Assembly: GCF_021917145.1 (NCBI RefSeq)
Contig: NW_025813698.1
Coordinates: 22,501 to 86,500 of the forward strand
From: Hypomesus transpacificus
Lineage: Eukaryota; Chordata; Actinopteri; Osmeriformes; Osmeridae
DNA length: 64,000 nt
Direction of reading: 5' to 3'
Under the pieces are notes generated by a model. That model was not told the origin of the DNA, did not search any database, and saw nothing but the letters and a program-made list of their open reading frames with translations. Shown one piece after another: positions 1 through 14,000 of the stretch. Positions within the stretch are counted from its first letter, which is position 1. Each line of letters starts with the position of its first letter. The position numbers and the translations under genes were made by a program.

Positions 1-4
1 ATTT

Positions 5-52
<48 letters not shown>

Positions 53-3000
53 GGGGGAGGAGGGTGGTTGTTAGAAACTGAACTCTTTGGAAAGTAAATA
101 AAGATTTTGGTTGTATTTTTGGTTGCATCCATCTCATAGGGCTAACCTGTGAGCCTCTGCAACAGGTCATCCATGCTCTGTCAGTACCAGTCCACCAGAA
201 CGCAGCCAATCAGCATCTTGACCTGTAAAACAAGCTCCCCCTCACTCCCGCAGGTCAGAGGTCAACAGCCGTCACGTCAGCTGTGACAGGATAACCTTCA
301 CGTGAGGAAACTCAGTCAGTGCAGGCTCCTCTGCATGGTGTCATGGTGGGTTAGGACTTGGGGTTCGTTGTCTGGAACAGTGCTCATGAAGGCGTACAAC
401 TCTGGGGCAGGAGCGTAGGTTTGTTTTCAGACGTGGCGGGGCAACTTTTCCATGCGGCCATTAAATGTACTTTCCGTGATATCAAGTGGTTTTGAAAGTC
501 CCACCCGTGTGTAATGAAGCTGAGTGGATGCTGTTGGGGATCATCCCGTTACCTGTTCTCTGTAGCTCTCTGAAGTCTTCCCGTCTGTCACCGAGAGGCT
601 TTTACTGCGAAGCCGGAGAAAGGCTTGTTTTCCCCCGGACACTGGTCACAGCGTGTCAGAGCTTCCATTACAAGACGTCCCCCCGAGGCCGCCTGTGAAA
701 GATTTATACCTGGCCAAGGGTCGGGATGGCAACGAGCCTCGCTGCCCAGACAGGATGCCTCCCAGATCAAAATCGCCATGGAAACAAAAGCGGGGGGGGG
801 GGGGAGGGGGGGCGGGCGAGGGGGACTGGAAGATGATGGTTCAGAGCTGGTGTCCCTCTCCGCACGTCTCGGGGAGCTTAGCGCTGTGACACAAGCGCTC
901 AGGGGTCCACAAACGAGTCCCAAACAACGGCATTTCCCGTAACGACTTCCTGTAACAGTGCTTCTTGTAACGTCACTTCCTGTAACAGTGCTTCCTGCAG
1001 ACGTTTGCATGCCAGTTCGCAGTGGCTCTGTCTGTGCTGGGTGTCGACAGGATGCTACAGATTGATAGATCTATAAATTGTCTCTGTCCTCCAGCCTGCC
1101 CTCACCTTCACAAAATAGGAAGAGGAAGAAAGGGAAAAAAAACACATTAACGGTAATTGGAAAAGGGTCACTTACTGGTCAGACAATAAAGACAATAAAG
1201 GGAGGGAAGAAGGGAGGGAAGAGAAGAGAGATCTAGGTAAAGAGGGAAAACGAGGTTGGGTGGGGGGTGGCGGCAATGAGCAGTGAACGAGTGGGAGGAG
1301 GCGAGAGGGAGAGAGAACAGGAGAGAAGTCGTAAGAGAGGTAGGAAGAGCAGGAACGGGTACGAGGAGAGAGGAGCTGGGCGTAGAACGTGAGCGGAGCC
1401 TGGCGCACCTCGTTGTCCGGAGAAGGGAGGCCAACTCCCACCTCACAACCACCTGAACTCCACGGAGAGAGGAGAGGGGGACGGTGCTCCCCTCCTCCCC
1501 CAGACGCCAGCCGACCGAGGGGCGTGGAGTGGGAGAGCCACAGCCCCCTGCGCTAATGCTAACCGGGAGAGCTTCCACACCTGGGAAAACGGGAAGGAGC
1601 AGGACGTAGACAGAACTCTGAAAAGAACAACACGAGAGCGGAGGAGGATCTCTCTAGGAAACCGACCCCGGAAGCTCAACATTCTGATGTCGGGAGACCC
1701 GGGCTCCATCCATGGTCCCTGCGGGCTTTCTTTCTGAGCGAGGGCTCGGAGCTTCTCCCCTGTGCCGGCACTAGGAGGAGGAGAGGGGGGGGAGTGCTGG
1801 AGGAAGGACCAGGCGAAGACAGCAGATGGACACTGAGGAGGAGCAGTGAAGGCTGGAACTACATGTGAAGTGGTGTCATCGAACAGGACTACATGTGAAG
1901 TGGTGTCATCGAACAGGACTACATGTGACGTGGTGTCATCGAACAGGACTACATGTGACGGGGTGTCATCGAACAGGACTACATGTGAAGTGGTGTCATC
2001 GAACAGGACTACATGTGAAGTTTTGTCATCGAACAGGACTACATGTGAAGTGGTGTCATCGAACAGGACTACATGTGAAGTGGTGTCATCAAACAGGACT
2101 ACATGTGAAGTGGTGTCATCGAACAGGACTACATGTGAAGTGGTGTCATCAAACAGGACTACATGTGAAGTGGTGTCATCAAACAGGACTACATGTGAAG
2201 TGGTGTCATCGAACAGGACTACATGTGAAGTGGTGTCATCGAACAGGACTATATGTTGAGTCATTAGACAGGACAACAGGTGACGTCAGTTTTGAGGACT
2301 GATTGTGACGCGCTGTGGAGAGATGCCTGTCTTCACTCTCCTCTGCTGCTCTGGGTGATATGTCTTTCACTGTTTACATAAACCGTTACATTATATTTAC
2401 ATACACGTTTACAATATAGCACCTAACATATACTTTTCAAAAAAGCCCTTTCCATATACCTTCACAAATAATAATTGATATGTACATTTACAATATAGCA
2501 CATACTTGGCTTTGGAATGTTGTCAGCAGCAGAATTTAGAAATGAAAAAAGATCCCCTAAATGATGTCCACAAGGAAGAGGGACCTGGTCACTTGGTACT
2601 TGAGGAGGATATCAAACCACTGATGCCATCTCATCATTCCTGCCACACGCTTCGCCTTGCTGAATAAATATTAGTCTGGTTCCAGATCAGAGCCCGGGAT
2701 AATGAAGCTGAATATCTGTGCACTTCTTACCTTTCACCTTCACTCATGCTAATGTGGGCTGAGACCCAGATGGCTTGACTGAATGTCGAGTCTGTGAATC
2801 AAACAGATCCCTTGTCGGACGCGCTAGCGGGCGCTCTCCGGCGCTCTCTGGGTCCTGAGGGCAAAGCCGTGGCATATGCCGGCACGCGTCTCCTGGCAGG
2901 TGTCTCTGTGATGGTGCGGGGGATTCGCGCGGGAATGTTTTCGTCGTCGTCGTCGCCGCGTTGGTCTCCCAGCCTGTGGCTCATTAGCATACAAGAGGGA

Positions 3001-3790
3001 ACCGTTGTTGATTTGCCGCCCCCGTGTTTTCGCAACCTAACTCCGCGGGGAGGGGAGGGTTTATGTAATATCTGGTCTCCCCCACGGCGATGTAAGCTAA
3101 CACACCGTCTAAATGTTGTCTTTTCCCCTCCTCCCAGTGCACACGCCAGAATAGCCTTATTAGCAGCTGCCAGGGAGACGGAGGGAGGGGTGGTGGACAC
3201 GGGTCCCCTGAACATATGGACGAGTGTCTCCGTCTCATAGAGACATAGAGACTAGCTCTACCAGCTATCTGCACCGGGCTCGGACTGCATGGAGGAGAGA
3301 ATGGAGGAAAACTCCTGAAGACGTTTTTCAAATAGGAGTCAAGTACGGCAGGGTGATTGCTTGTGTGTGGGTGTGTATTGTTGGTGATGGCAGCTTCTCT
3401 CTGTTGCACACGAGAGGATTGGGAGGGTAACCTTTCGCTAAAGCTGCCCCATGCTGCTGGACAGACCTTGCTCTTGGGACTAAGGCTCTTGATGTGAGGA
3501 TCAAAGCTGGTTGTGAGACATACGTCCAGCATAGTCCATCAGGTTAAACGGTATACATGCAGCAAGAAGAGACATTACCTGTGGTTTACTGTGTGAGATC
3601 ACCTCCAAAAAACGACGAGAATATAGGATGGTCTTTGGTTGTTTACTGGCTGTTTAACAACCAACATGAAAGGAAGCAAATAGTCAAGCAGGCAGTACAG
3701 TACACCAGGTCCAATCCTCAACTGACTTATTTCTCTGTCTCCTTTTTCCAATCTGTCGCTCTCTGGTTCCCCCTTCCAATCCCTCCGTAG
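1..3790. other. No recognisable gene; probable patj intron
   Basis: The stretch opens with a T run and a G run of nearly 40 bases (about 15-51), which may be a sequencing or assembly artefact. It contains the 30-bp minisatellite at 1861-2255 and purine-rich tracts near 780-830 and 1190-1300. The ORFs here look like chance reading or repeat translation. Because the next patj exon starts in phase 2, this is most simply intron, though a short earlier exon could be hidden. Confidence 0.5.
1861..2255. repeat. 30-bp minisatellite, about 13 copies
   Basis: Tandem units of exactly 30 bp, each beginning ACATGTGAAGTGGTGTCATC and ending GAACAGGACT or AAACAGGACT, run without gaps. Variants include GACG for GAAG and TTTTG for TGGTG. 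The unit is divisible by three and lacks stops, giving open frames on both strands that are not genes. Confidence 0.95.
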
Positions 3791-4433
3791 GAATGAAGAT
3801 GCTATCAACCAGATGGCTGTGCCTCCCTTTCCCAACCCACCTGCTGCCCTCCCAGTCGCTGAGGTAACACACACACACACTCATGCACACTCCTTCACAC
3901 TTTACACACACATACACACGGTCTGACGTTCTTACACAAAAAAATTGGGATCTCTATTTTCCCTTTTTTTCTCCATACAAGCTATTCATACCCAGTCTAT
4001 ACATGTTGCCTCCTTATCCACGTAAGCTTTTAATGTTGGAGTCCAGTTCCATCGTCATTTCTAGAACATTGTGTTGTGACTCTCCCCTCCAGGTCCCCCC
4101 CCCCACCTCGGTGGTTCAGCCCCCCTCAGAGAAGCCCCAGGCCCCAGACACCCCGGCCCTCACCCCTGAGATGGCCCCCGCCAAGGTACAGGACCGGAGC
4201 CCTCGTTGTTGCAGACTGGAACAGATTGTAGTTAACTGTGTTCCTCAAGGCTTGATGCAAGGACACACTTTGGTACTGAGGCAGTCAAATTCATCCCTGG
4301 TTTTGGACTATCGCGCTGACATACTCTCTTTCTGTCTCTCTCTCTCGCCTCTCTCGTTTTCTCCTCTCTTTCTTTATTGTTCTCTTTCACATGTCTTTCT
4401 CTATCTTTCTCGCCTCTCTCTCTCTCTATCTTT

Positions 4434-4494
<61 letters not shown>

Positions 4495-5108
4495 TCTCTC
4501 TCTCACCTCTCTCTCTCATTCTGTCTCGTTCCATACGACTCTCACTCCTTCTTTCACTCTCATTCCCTCACCCCCGCCGCTTCCCATGAGCAGGTGTGTG
4601 TAGCGTCCACCACAGAGCTCGTCTCCAGAGACAGCGGCCCCAAGAGCCTTCGAGAGGGGGAGACGGTGTCCAAGGTCAGCCCCTCCGTGTCACTTCCTCT
4701 CCCAGCCTTCCTCTCAATCGAAACAGCTCCTGGACAGAAACAAGAGAGGGTTAGGGTTAGGAGCTCAGTATTGGGTCATCTACAGTCGACCCAATACTGT
4801 TTAATCCACTAGGTGTGTTTTGCGTGTGTGTCATGTTTTTTATCACTCACAAGTTCACACACATATCAAGTTCTTCCAGGCAGTTTGTCTTTGTCTCAGC
4901 CGAGGTTGTCTCCGAACTAGCTGAACATTGTCAGTCTTGTGAAGTCTTTTTAGTCGACATAAAAGTGTTTAGTGCACCGAGTGATTCTCTGTTTCTCATC
5001 TTTCGTTAACCTAGAAACCTGCTTACTGCGTCTGACTGAATAGGGCCATGGGCTTTACTTCTCGTCCTAACCCTCTCCCTCTCTCTCCCTCTCTCTCCCT
5101 CTCTCTCC

Positions 5109-5159
<51 letters not shown>

Positions 5160-8100
5160 TCTCTCATCCCACCCCTTCCCTTTTCCCTCTCATTCCCCCT
5201 CTCTCTTTGTTTCTCTCCTCCTCTCTTTGTCTCTCTCTCTCCCTATACCTCTGCCACTGCATTCCGTGCCTCCCTCTCTGTGTGTGTGGCTGAGGTCGTC
5301 CGAGAAGGTTCCAGAGATCAGTGAGAGTGTTCCTCACACAGGCCCTGGCCCACAGGAGAAGGTGAGAGGAGGACCGGGGAGAGACCGGGCGCCGCTTCAA
5401 ATGAGCTCCCACCGGAGCCTTCCAGAAAGGCCCACTTTTACCCAAGCTCCCGAAAGAGAGCAGGTGTCTCCGCAGTGTCAGACCAGCTCAGTTTAATAGT
5501 GGATGAGAACATACAAAATTCATCTTAAGGTGGCACTTTTGAGCGAAAGCGGAATGTAAAAATGTTGACGGTTGTGGTGTGGGGTTTGTTTGTGTGTATG
5601 TGTGTAGACTTCCAGCTTGCCCAGGGTCTCTGGAAGCTCCAGCAAGCTGCCAGCGAGGCCTGCTGATGGGCCGCTGTCTCCCCAGGCCCCCTCCCCCCTG
5701 CCCCTCACCAGCCCTGACCTCCCCTCCAGCACCAGAGGTAGGCCCATCACACTCACATCCACTTAGGACCAACAGTGCCCTCACTGCTACCCTTCGATAA
5801 AACAGCTGTCATCCATTGTGTGGGCGTCACTTCCCAGGCGATTCGATTTCTAACCTTTTTGCGAATGTGAACTTGGTTCATCCATCCCTCTGCTGTGGCC
5901 CTGTCTGCAGACCCGGCTACGTGCCCCATCGTGGCAGGCCAGGAGACGGTGATAGAGATAGCTAAGGGCCGCTCCGGCCTGGGCCTCAGTATCGTAGGGG
6001 GCAAAGACACCCAGCTGGTAAGACCCCCCCCCCACCCTCAAACACCCGGTAACCCTCAGCGACCAGCCTGCACTGACACACACACACACATACACATACA
6101 GGGACCGCCTGAGGGCAGTGTGTGAAGCAGGGGTTATCTGCAGCATCATGCAGGGCCCTGAGGGCAGTGTGTGAAGCAGGGGTTATCTGCAGCATCATGC
6201 AGGGCCCTGAGGGCAGTGTGGACTGAGAGGCACCTGTCATCTTCTGTGAGATCTCTCCCGCCCGCGCCCTCCACATCTCCCTCTCTTACCCCTCTGCCCT
6301 CGTCCCCTGTGCCTCTCGGTCGGAAGGGTTCGACTGGCTGCCTGGAACCCAGTGCTGCTGCATTATGGATAATGTGGATCCTATTGATTTAGCTCCTTCA
6401 GTGGCTCCGCAGTGATGTGATTTCACTCCTGATCCCTCCTGGAAAATTACTTTTTATTTCTGGCTGTTTCCATCTCTTTCTTTGTCCGTCTCTCTGTCTC
6501 TGTATCTCTCTGTTTCTCCCTTATTTAACTGTAATATATATGTCTGTTTCATTCCCTCTCTACTTTTATCCCTCCCTTACTCTCTCCGTCCCTCTCTCCT
6601 GGTTTCGCTCCATCCCTTCTTTTGTCTCTCAACCCTATTTCTATGTCTCTACCTTTTCTACATTTACCCCTCTCTCTCTCTCCTCCACCCCTCTCCCTCC
6701 TCCACCCCTCTCTCTCCCTCCTCCTCCCTCCCTCCTCCTCCCTCCCTCCCCCCCTCCCTCCATCTCCGTCCCTCCCCCTCTCCCTCCCTCTCTCCCTCTC
6801 TCTTTCTCCCCCCCTCCCTATCCCTTTCTCTCCCTCCCTCTCTCCCTCCCTCTGTCCCCCCCCCCTCCCTCTCCCTCCTCCCTCTCCCTCTCTCCCTCCC
6901 TCCCCCTCTCCCTCCCTTCCCCTCTCCCCCTCTTTCTCTCTCCCTGCCCCCCTCTCTCCCTCCCTCTCTCTCCCTGCCCCCCTCTCTCCCTGCCCCCCTC
7001 TCTCCCTCCCTCTCTCTCCCTGCCCCCCTCTCTCTCTCTCCCTCTCCCTCTCTCTCTCTCTCCCTCCAGGATGCCATAGTGATCCATGAGGTGTATGAGG
7101 AGGGTGCAGCAGCTCGAGATGGCAGACTCTGGGCTGGAGACCAGATCCTGGAGGTCAGTCTTCACACATGTCTCTCTTCTTTTGTCTCTCTCTCTCCCTT
7201 CCTTTCTCTCTGTAGAATTCCCATTCCCATTCTGTAGTGGGTCTTTAACCTGTGTGACAAGGTGACAGAGGGGCTTATCTCACCTCTGATCTCACCTCTG
7301 GCTCTAACGTCATTGCTCATCACGCCACAATCAACCCAGCTCATCTTTGACGATGACGCCCTCTACTGGACTTAATTGATATCTTACTGCTTGGAGACAA
7401 CAGTTGGATCAACTTTATCTCAGTATAATTGTCTGGTAGCTCTGTTTTCAGCATACAGACAGGGACAGTAGTTTAGAGAAATGAGTGGGTGATGTTTTGG
7501 GTGTGAATGAAGGCCTATGCGATCACCAGTGTGTGTACGTGTACAAAAGCAGGTGTGTGTGTATATTTGAAATAAACACACATGAGTGTGTGTGTACAGT
7601 ATGTGCATGAATTCCTGTGCAAAGTCCAGTGTGTGTATATTAACGTGTGTGTGTGTATGAACGTGCGTGCCCGTTCGCCAGGTGAACGGGGTGGACTTGC
7701 GCGGCGCCGCCCACGAGGACGCCATCGCCGCCCTGAGGCAGACCCCGGCCCTGGTGCAGCTGGCCGTTCTGAGGGACGAGGCGCAGTACCGCGACGAGGA
7801 GAACCTGGACGTGTTCCGCGTGGAGCTGCAGAAGAAGAGCGGACGAGGCCTGGGCCTCAGCATCGTGGGGAAGAGGTACGCTAGCTCACCTCAGGACGCT
7901 AGCTCACTCGGGGATGCTAGCTGACCTGAGGATGCTAACTCGCCGGGGACGCTACCTCACCTGAGGACGCTAGCTGACCTGAGGACGCTAGCTCGCCCTC
8001 AGGGACGCTAGCTCGCCCTCAGGGACGCTAGCTCGCCCGGGGATGCTAGCTCACCAGGGGACGCTAGCTGACCCGGGGACGCTAGGTCACCTTAGGACGC

Positions 8101-9942
8101 TAGCTCACCCGGGGACGCTAGCTCACCCGAGGATGCTAGATGACCCGGGGACGCTAGGTCACCTTAGGACGCTAGCTGACCTGAAGACGCTAGCTCGCCT
8201 CAGGGACGCAAGCTCGCTTGGGGATGCTTGCTCGCCCGGGGACGCTTGCTGACCTGAGGACACTAGCTCGCCTGGGGACGCTAGCTTGCCCAGGGACCTG
8301 TGTTGGACATGAGCAGCTTCCCCCTTGCCTCTTCTCTCCTCCTCTCTTCCATCCTCCAATCCCTCTCCTCTAATCTGCTCTTTCTGTCTGTTCTCTCTCC
8401 TCTCTCCTGTCCTCCATCTCCTCCCCCCCTCCCCTCCTCCTCCCCCCCTCCCCTCGTCCTCCCTCCCTCCCCTCCTCCTCCCCAGGAACGGTACGGGTGT
8501 GTTCATCTCGGACGTGGTGAAGGGGGGCGCGGCCGAGCTGGACGGACGTCTGATGCAGGGGGACCAGATCTTGTCGGTCGACGGGGACGACATGAAACAG
8601 GCCTCGCAGGAGACGGTGGCCGCCATCCTCAAGGTCAGAGGTCACGCGAGCACATTTAGACTGTCAGGCCGCACCCTCTAAACCTTAAAACTTAAAGGTT
8701 AATCTTAAAACTCATTGTGCCTCACTCTTAAATTGAATCTTACATTTCCTCTGGAACGAATAACGTGATGTAAATCGAATATGCCAAGAGGCTCCCTATA
8801 TCTTCACCACCAGAGGGCGCCATTGTTCCAGCCACAAGGCTGCTACTGTAGAAGGCCTACAAGACTGTATGCGGGCTAATGCTGCCTATACTGGGGTACT
8901 AGGGAAGAGTACAGACAAGCACACCTGCTCCAGCAGCAGGGGGTGGAGAATCTGGGCTGTGTTTATCAGATACAACCTCTGTAGAGTGATATACACACCC
9001 CATTTCCACAGCCCTGTGTGTGAACCAGGAGGACTGGGGATTCAAAGGATAAAACATTTAGTCATTTAGCAAACGCTCTTATCCAGAGCGACTTACAGTA
9101 AGTACAGGGACAGTCCCCCCGAGGCAAGTAGGGTGAAGTGCCTTTCCCAAGGACACAACGTCATTGGCAAGGCCAGGGAATCGAACCAGCAACCTTTGGA
9201 TTACTAGCCCAATTCCCTAACCGCTCAGCCACCTGACTCCCCAGAACAGAAATGTATTTCTACTATGTTGACGTGTTTAGTTTGTGTGGTTGAGGTGTGA
9301 GCCATGCAGCAGTGATTATTAACATCACGTGCATATACCACGGAGGCTGATCTGTAGTCACGGTGCAAGGACAATCGAAGAGAAGGGACGTTTTCAGACT
9401 TGAAGGGTAGCTCATCTTCTGGCCTTCCACGGACCATTTAAGTGAGTTATATTGACATTACATTTGACTTATTGAGCAGACCCTTTCATCCAAAGCGATG
9501 TGCGAGTATTGCAGACAGGGCACAGAAGAAGATCCGGCATCCGAAGTGCATCGTTCTACGGTATTTCAGGGGTCAGAGTCAGGGAACCGTCTTTGTGTAT
9601 AATCTGTATTCAGATTTGAGGGGCTTCTTGGTCCACAGTTCCCCACCCTGGATGTGTGTCACCACCACCCCGCCTGCTAGCAGCCTGTCTCCAGGGCGGT
9701 GGTGTTTAGCCGTAGCCTGGTGCTCTTAGACCTGTGGGGTAGAGGGGCTGTGTGAGGGGGGCTCCTTGTGGGGGAGGAGGGGGGGGGGGGGGGGCTGGTC
9801 TGGGGGGGGTCAGGGGGCAGGCTGAGCTGTGGTAGTCACCCTGGCTTGCCTCCGCAGTGCGCCAGGGGAACGGTGGGCCTAGAGCTGGGCCGACTGAAGG
9901 CCGCATCCTGGATCTCCTCCAGACGCACCTCCCAGGGAAGCC

Positions 9943-9989
<47 letters not shown>

Positions 9990-11029
9990 AGTGAGAGTAA
10001 CAGGGGTCCGTATCCCTAACAGGAGGGAGTGTGTGTCATGGCCAGTGTTCATCCTCACCTCAGCTGGGAGCTTGCATGCAGAGGCTCTCACTCACCCTGG
10101 CCACCGCCTCGCCCTTCGCTCACCCCCCCCCCCCCCCCCCCTCGTGACTCACCCCTGTGACCGCTCATCTCATCTGTTCACATGCATGTGGCCCAACATG
10201 GCATCCACCTGGACCTCTGGTGTGTGTGTGTGTGTATCTGCACTTGCCTATGCACATTTCTGTGTGTGTGTATGTGTGTAACTGCGCTTGCCCATATGCC
10301 TGTGCACATGTCTGAACGTGTGTGTGTGTTGGTGTGCCTGACTGGCCTGTGTGTGTGCGGGTCTTCCCAGAGCATCATGGTGTCTCTCCTGTCCTCTCCA
10401 GATGAGCCACATCAGCTGCTCCAGCCTCCCTCCACACACCACCCACCCTGCGCCAAGCTCCACCTACAACCCTGCGCCAAGCTCCACCTACAACCCTGCG
10501 CCAAGCTCCGCCTACAACCCTGCCCCCAGCTCCGCCCCCAACCCTGCGCCCAGCTCCGCCCCCAACAACGCCCCCATCTCTGCCCCCAGTCCCGCCCCCC
10601 AGCCACTCAACAACGCCCGGAGGCCCACCACCGAGAGCATGACGTCATCAAAGAGCGCCGGTAGGACGTGACCTCATCATCGTGTGCTTTCGGTTTCTTT
10701 TTTCAAATGGTTCCTCGAGACCATATTTAATTTTTAGATAAATAACAAGTTACCTCCCTGCGTGTGTGTGTGTGTGTGTGTGTGTAGGGTCAGATACAGG
10801 GATGCGTACTGTGGAGATCACACGGGTAAGTCGTTACAGAACTCCTTGTGTTGTCCTATTGGACAACTGTGATTCTGCCTTATCATAGGTTTAGGAGCAG
10901 GACCACAGAATTCCACTGGACTTGTACCAGCTCTTGTTACAAAGAAACTAGAACATTGACAAGCCATTTATCATTGGGAGTTTAGAAGTCAGTAAACCAA
11001 TACACTCTGTTTCTTTCTCCCTTTCTCTT

Positions 11030-11070
<41 letters not shown>

Positions 11071-14000
11071 CTTTCTCTCTCTCTACCTTTCTCTCTCTCT
11101 ACCTCTCTCTACCTCTCTCTCTCTACCTCTCTCTCTCTACCTCTCTCTCCTCACTGTCTTTCTGCCCTTGCTGTCCCCCTCCGCTCTCTCTCTCTCTCCT
11201 CTTTCTCTCACTCACCCTCTTACCCTCTCCTTCTGTCCCCGCCCTCCTTCTCCCTCTCCCCCCTTCCCTCTCTCCCTCTCCCTCCCACTCCCCCGCTCTC
11301 TCTCCCCCCCCTCAGGGTCCCAGTGATGCTCTGGGTATCAGTATAGCAGGAGGGAAGGGGAGCCCTCTGGGGGACATCCCTATCTTCGTGGCCATGATCC
11401 AAGCCAACGGAGTCGCAGCCAAAACACACAGGCTCAAGGTGTGTGGGGGTGTGGGGGTGTGGGTGTGGGTGCATGCGCCTGAGTCAGTCAGTCTACGGTG
11501 TGATCCAAGATTGACTCCATTTGTTATTACCTGTGTGTGTGTGTGTGTGTGTCCAGGTGGGGGACAGGATGGTCAGTATCAATGCCCAGTCCCTGGACGG
11601 GATGTCCCATGGGGAGGTGGTCACCATCCTGAAGAACGCCTACGGCATCATCACCATGCAGGTAGCCCAATCTCTCACACACACACACACACACCTCACA
11701 CACACCAACCAGACACTCACCCTGAACACACACACACACATAGTTAAGGGACTAACAAACTGCATCAATCAGTGCATGGTCACACAAACTGGCATGTTCA
11801 CAATCATCAACAAATGTGGACAAAATAAATAAAGAACTGTCATTACAAAACTGTACTGTATGTGGAGCTAATGTTTTTGTGTACGTTAATTAATGTTTGA
11901 TGGGTCTATTGGAATGAATGGTTTGATGGATGATTTGAATGAATGAGTGACTGGTTACATGGGTTTATCTGAATGCTGTGAAAACCTTGAGATAAAATAA
12001 TCAAAAGCTTAATATGCATAGAGTGTACTCAAAAATAAGTCATATTAATACTTACTAAATATTCAGGAGATCATAGTTATGAATATTCGTTTACAATATT
12101 AAACACATTCAGGTAAAAAAAAAAATATATGAAAAAACACTAATATACACATATTTTAAAGAGGTATTCATAATGTGTGTGTGTGTGTATGGACATGTCA
12201 AACGTATGACTGTGATAATATAAAATGTGTGTGTATGTGATCACATTGAATGTGTGTGTGTGTGCGTGCATATGTGTATGTGGTGTGTGTGTGTGTGTGT
12301 GCTGTTATCAGCTCCCTGCAGCTGGAAGGCAGTTTGGCGCGGTGAGCCAGATAATCCCAGTTCTTTATGCTAATGCAGCTTTATCAGGGGAGCTGCAGCC
12401 GACCAGCGCTGCTCTGCTGAACAGGGACGCCCCTCTCTGCTGCCTCCTGATTACACTACCCTGGACAGCAATTACTGTTTACTAACCTCCTCACTCCTCC
12501 CTCTGCCTCTCTCTCTCTATGCCTCCCTCTCTCTCTCTATGCCTCCCTCCCTTTCTGCCTGTCTCTCCTCTGTCTCTATGCCTCTTTCTGTCTCGCTCTC
12601 TGCCTCTCTCTCTCCCTCTCTCCTGTTCGTCTCTTTCTCTTGTTCCACCTCTCATTCTGTCATTTCCTCTTTGTCTTTCTCCCTCTTTCTTTTTCTCCTG
12701 TTCTCTCTGTCTCTCCTTCATATCTCTGTCCGTCTATCACAGTGCTCTCTCCATCATCCTCTGTTCTGTTTTTCTAGCCCACCTCTCTCCCTCTCACTAT
12801 TCACTGTCATTCTGCCCCCCCCCCCCCTTTCTCTCCGTCTCCCTCTATCTCCTTTCTTATTCTCTCGCCCTCGTGCATCCCCCCACCACACACACACACA
12901 CACACACAGTGTGTCATACACTGCATACACTAGTAATCCTCAATAGTTTTTTTTTTTGTCCTTCATCTTTTTCTTCCCCCCCATCCTGTTTCTCTCTCTC
13001 TTTCTCTCTCTGAGGATTAATAAAACACAGTGTTTTCACGCGCGCCCCTTCCCCATCCTTCTTTCTCCTCGTCGCCTCTCTCACACGCAGTCTTCTCCCT
13101 CTCTCGCCCCGCGCCTCCCCAGCGTCCTCCCTCTCTCCCCCCGCCGTCCTCCTCCTCTCGGCCCCCCCTCCCCCCCCCCCCCCCCGTGAGAAGGTGTGTC
13201 GACGAGATAAGGGAGAGGGGCTGGCTGGGGAGTGTTGGGCTGCGTTCAGCTAGCGAGCCGGCGCTTCATTAGCCATTGTTTGTTATTGTTGTTGTTGTTT
13301 TCATAATTTTTTAATTGCTTTTCTGTTGATTAAATATGGAAATGAACCGATTCCGACCGTGGGTGCCCTCAGTAGTTGGCTGACTATTATATTAAAGAAA
13401 CAACTTGTGGAAAAAATGTATCCCTAGAATTGAATACCTTCCTGGAGAGAAGGATGGAAGAAGGTAGAGATAAAGAGGGGAAGAGAGAGCAGAGGGGGAG
13501 AGGGGGAGAGGGGGAGAGGGAGAGAGGGAGAGAGGGAGAGAGGGAGAGAGGGAGAGAGGGAGAGAGGGAAATGATTTCTGTGTGTAACCACAGTTTGTCC
13601 ATTAACACTATTGTGATTCTGTTCTGACTAACAGAACCTTACTGGAGCATAGTGGTTGATTTCAAACACGCATTATATGACCAGTGTAGACTCACTCTTG
13701 CTAAACACAAAGATTATTATAGCGAGACAGATGCTATGTGTTAATGTACATCTGTGTGTGTGTGTTTCAGGTGATAGCTGACACCAACATCAGTGCCATA
13801 GCCAGTCAGGTGGAGAGCCTGTCCACCAGCTCCAGTCTCCCTACCAGCCCAGAGTCCCTGCCCCCGGAGCCAGAGTGAGTGACACACACACACACCTACA
13901 CACACACACACACACACAAGCACCATACCCACACACACAGTCTTCCACAACGTTCATGCGAGCCCCTGGTTGTGCCCCCCTGTGCAGGCCCCCCCGGGCC

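Noticed and set aside
1861-2255. Possible CRISPR-like array of regular repeats
   Set aside because: The units are contiguous with no spacers, and the window is plainly eukaryotic.
1443-2276. 277-codon minus-strand ORF reading SHVVLFDDTT
   Set aside because: Translation of the 30-bp minisatellite; no homology, splice structure or start context.
486-3240. Candidate coding ORFs of 60-180 codons in the first 3.3 kb
   Set aside because: No domain, no conserved motif, overlapping open frames on both strands and no convincing splice pattern linking them to patj.
6417-7237. Ser/Pro/Leu-rich ORFs up to 251 codons
   Set aside because: Homopyrimidine DNA read in frame; the real coding part is the short patj exon at 7070-7153.
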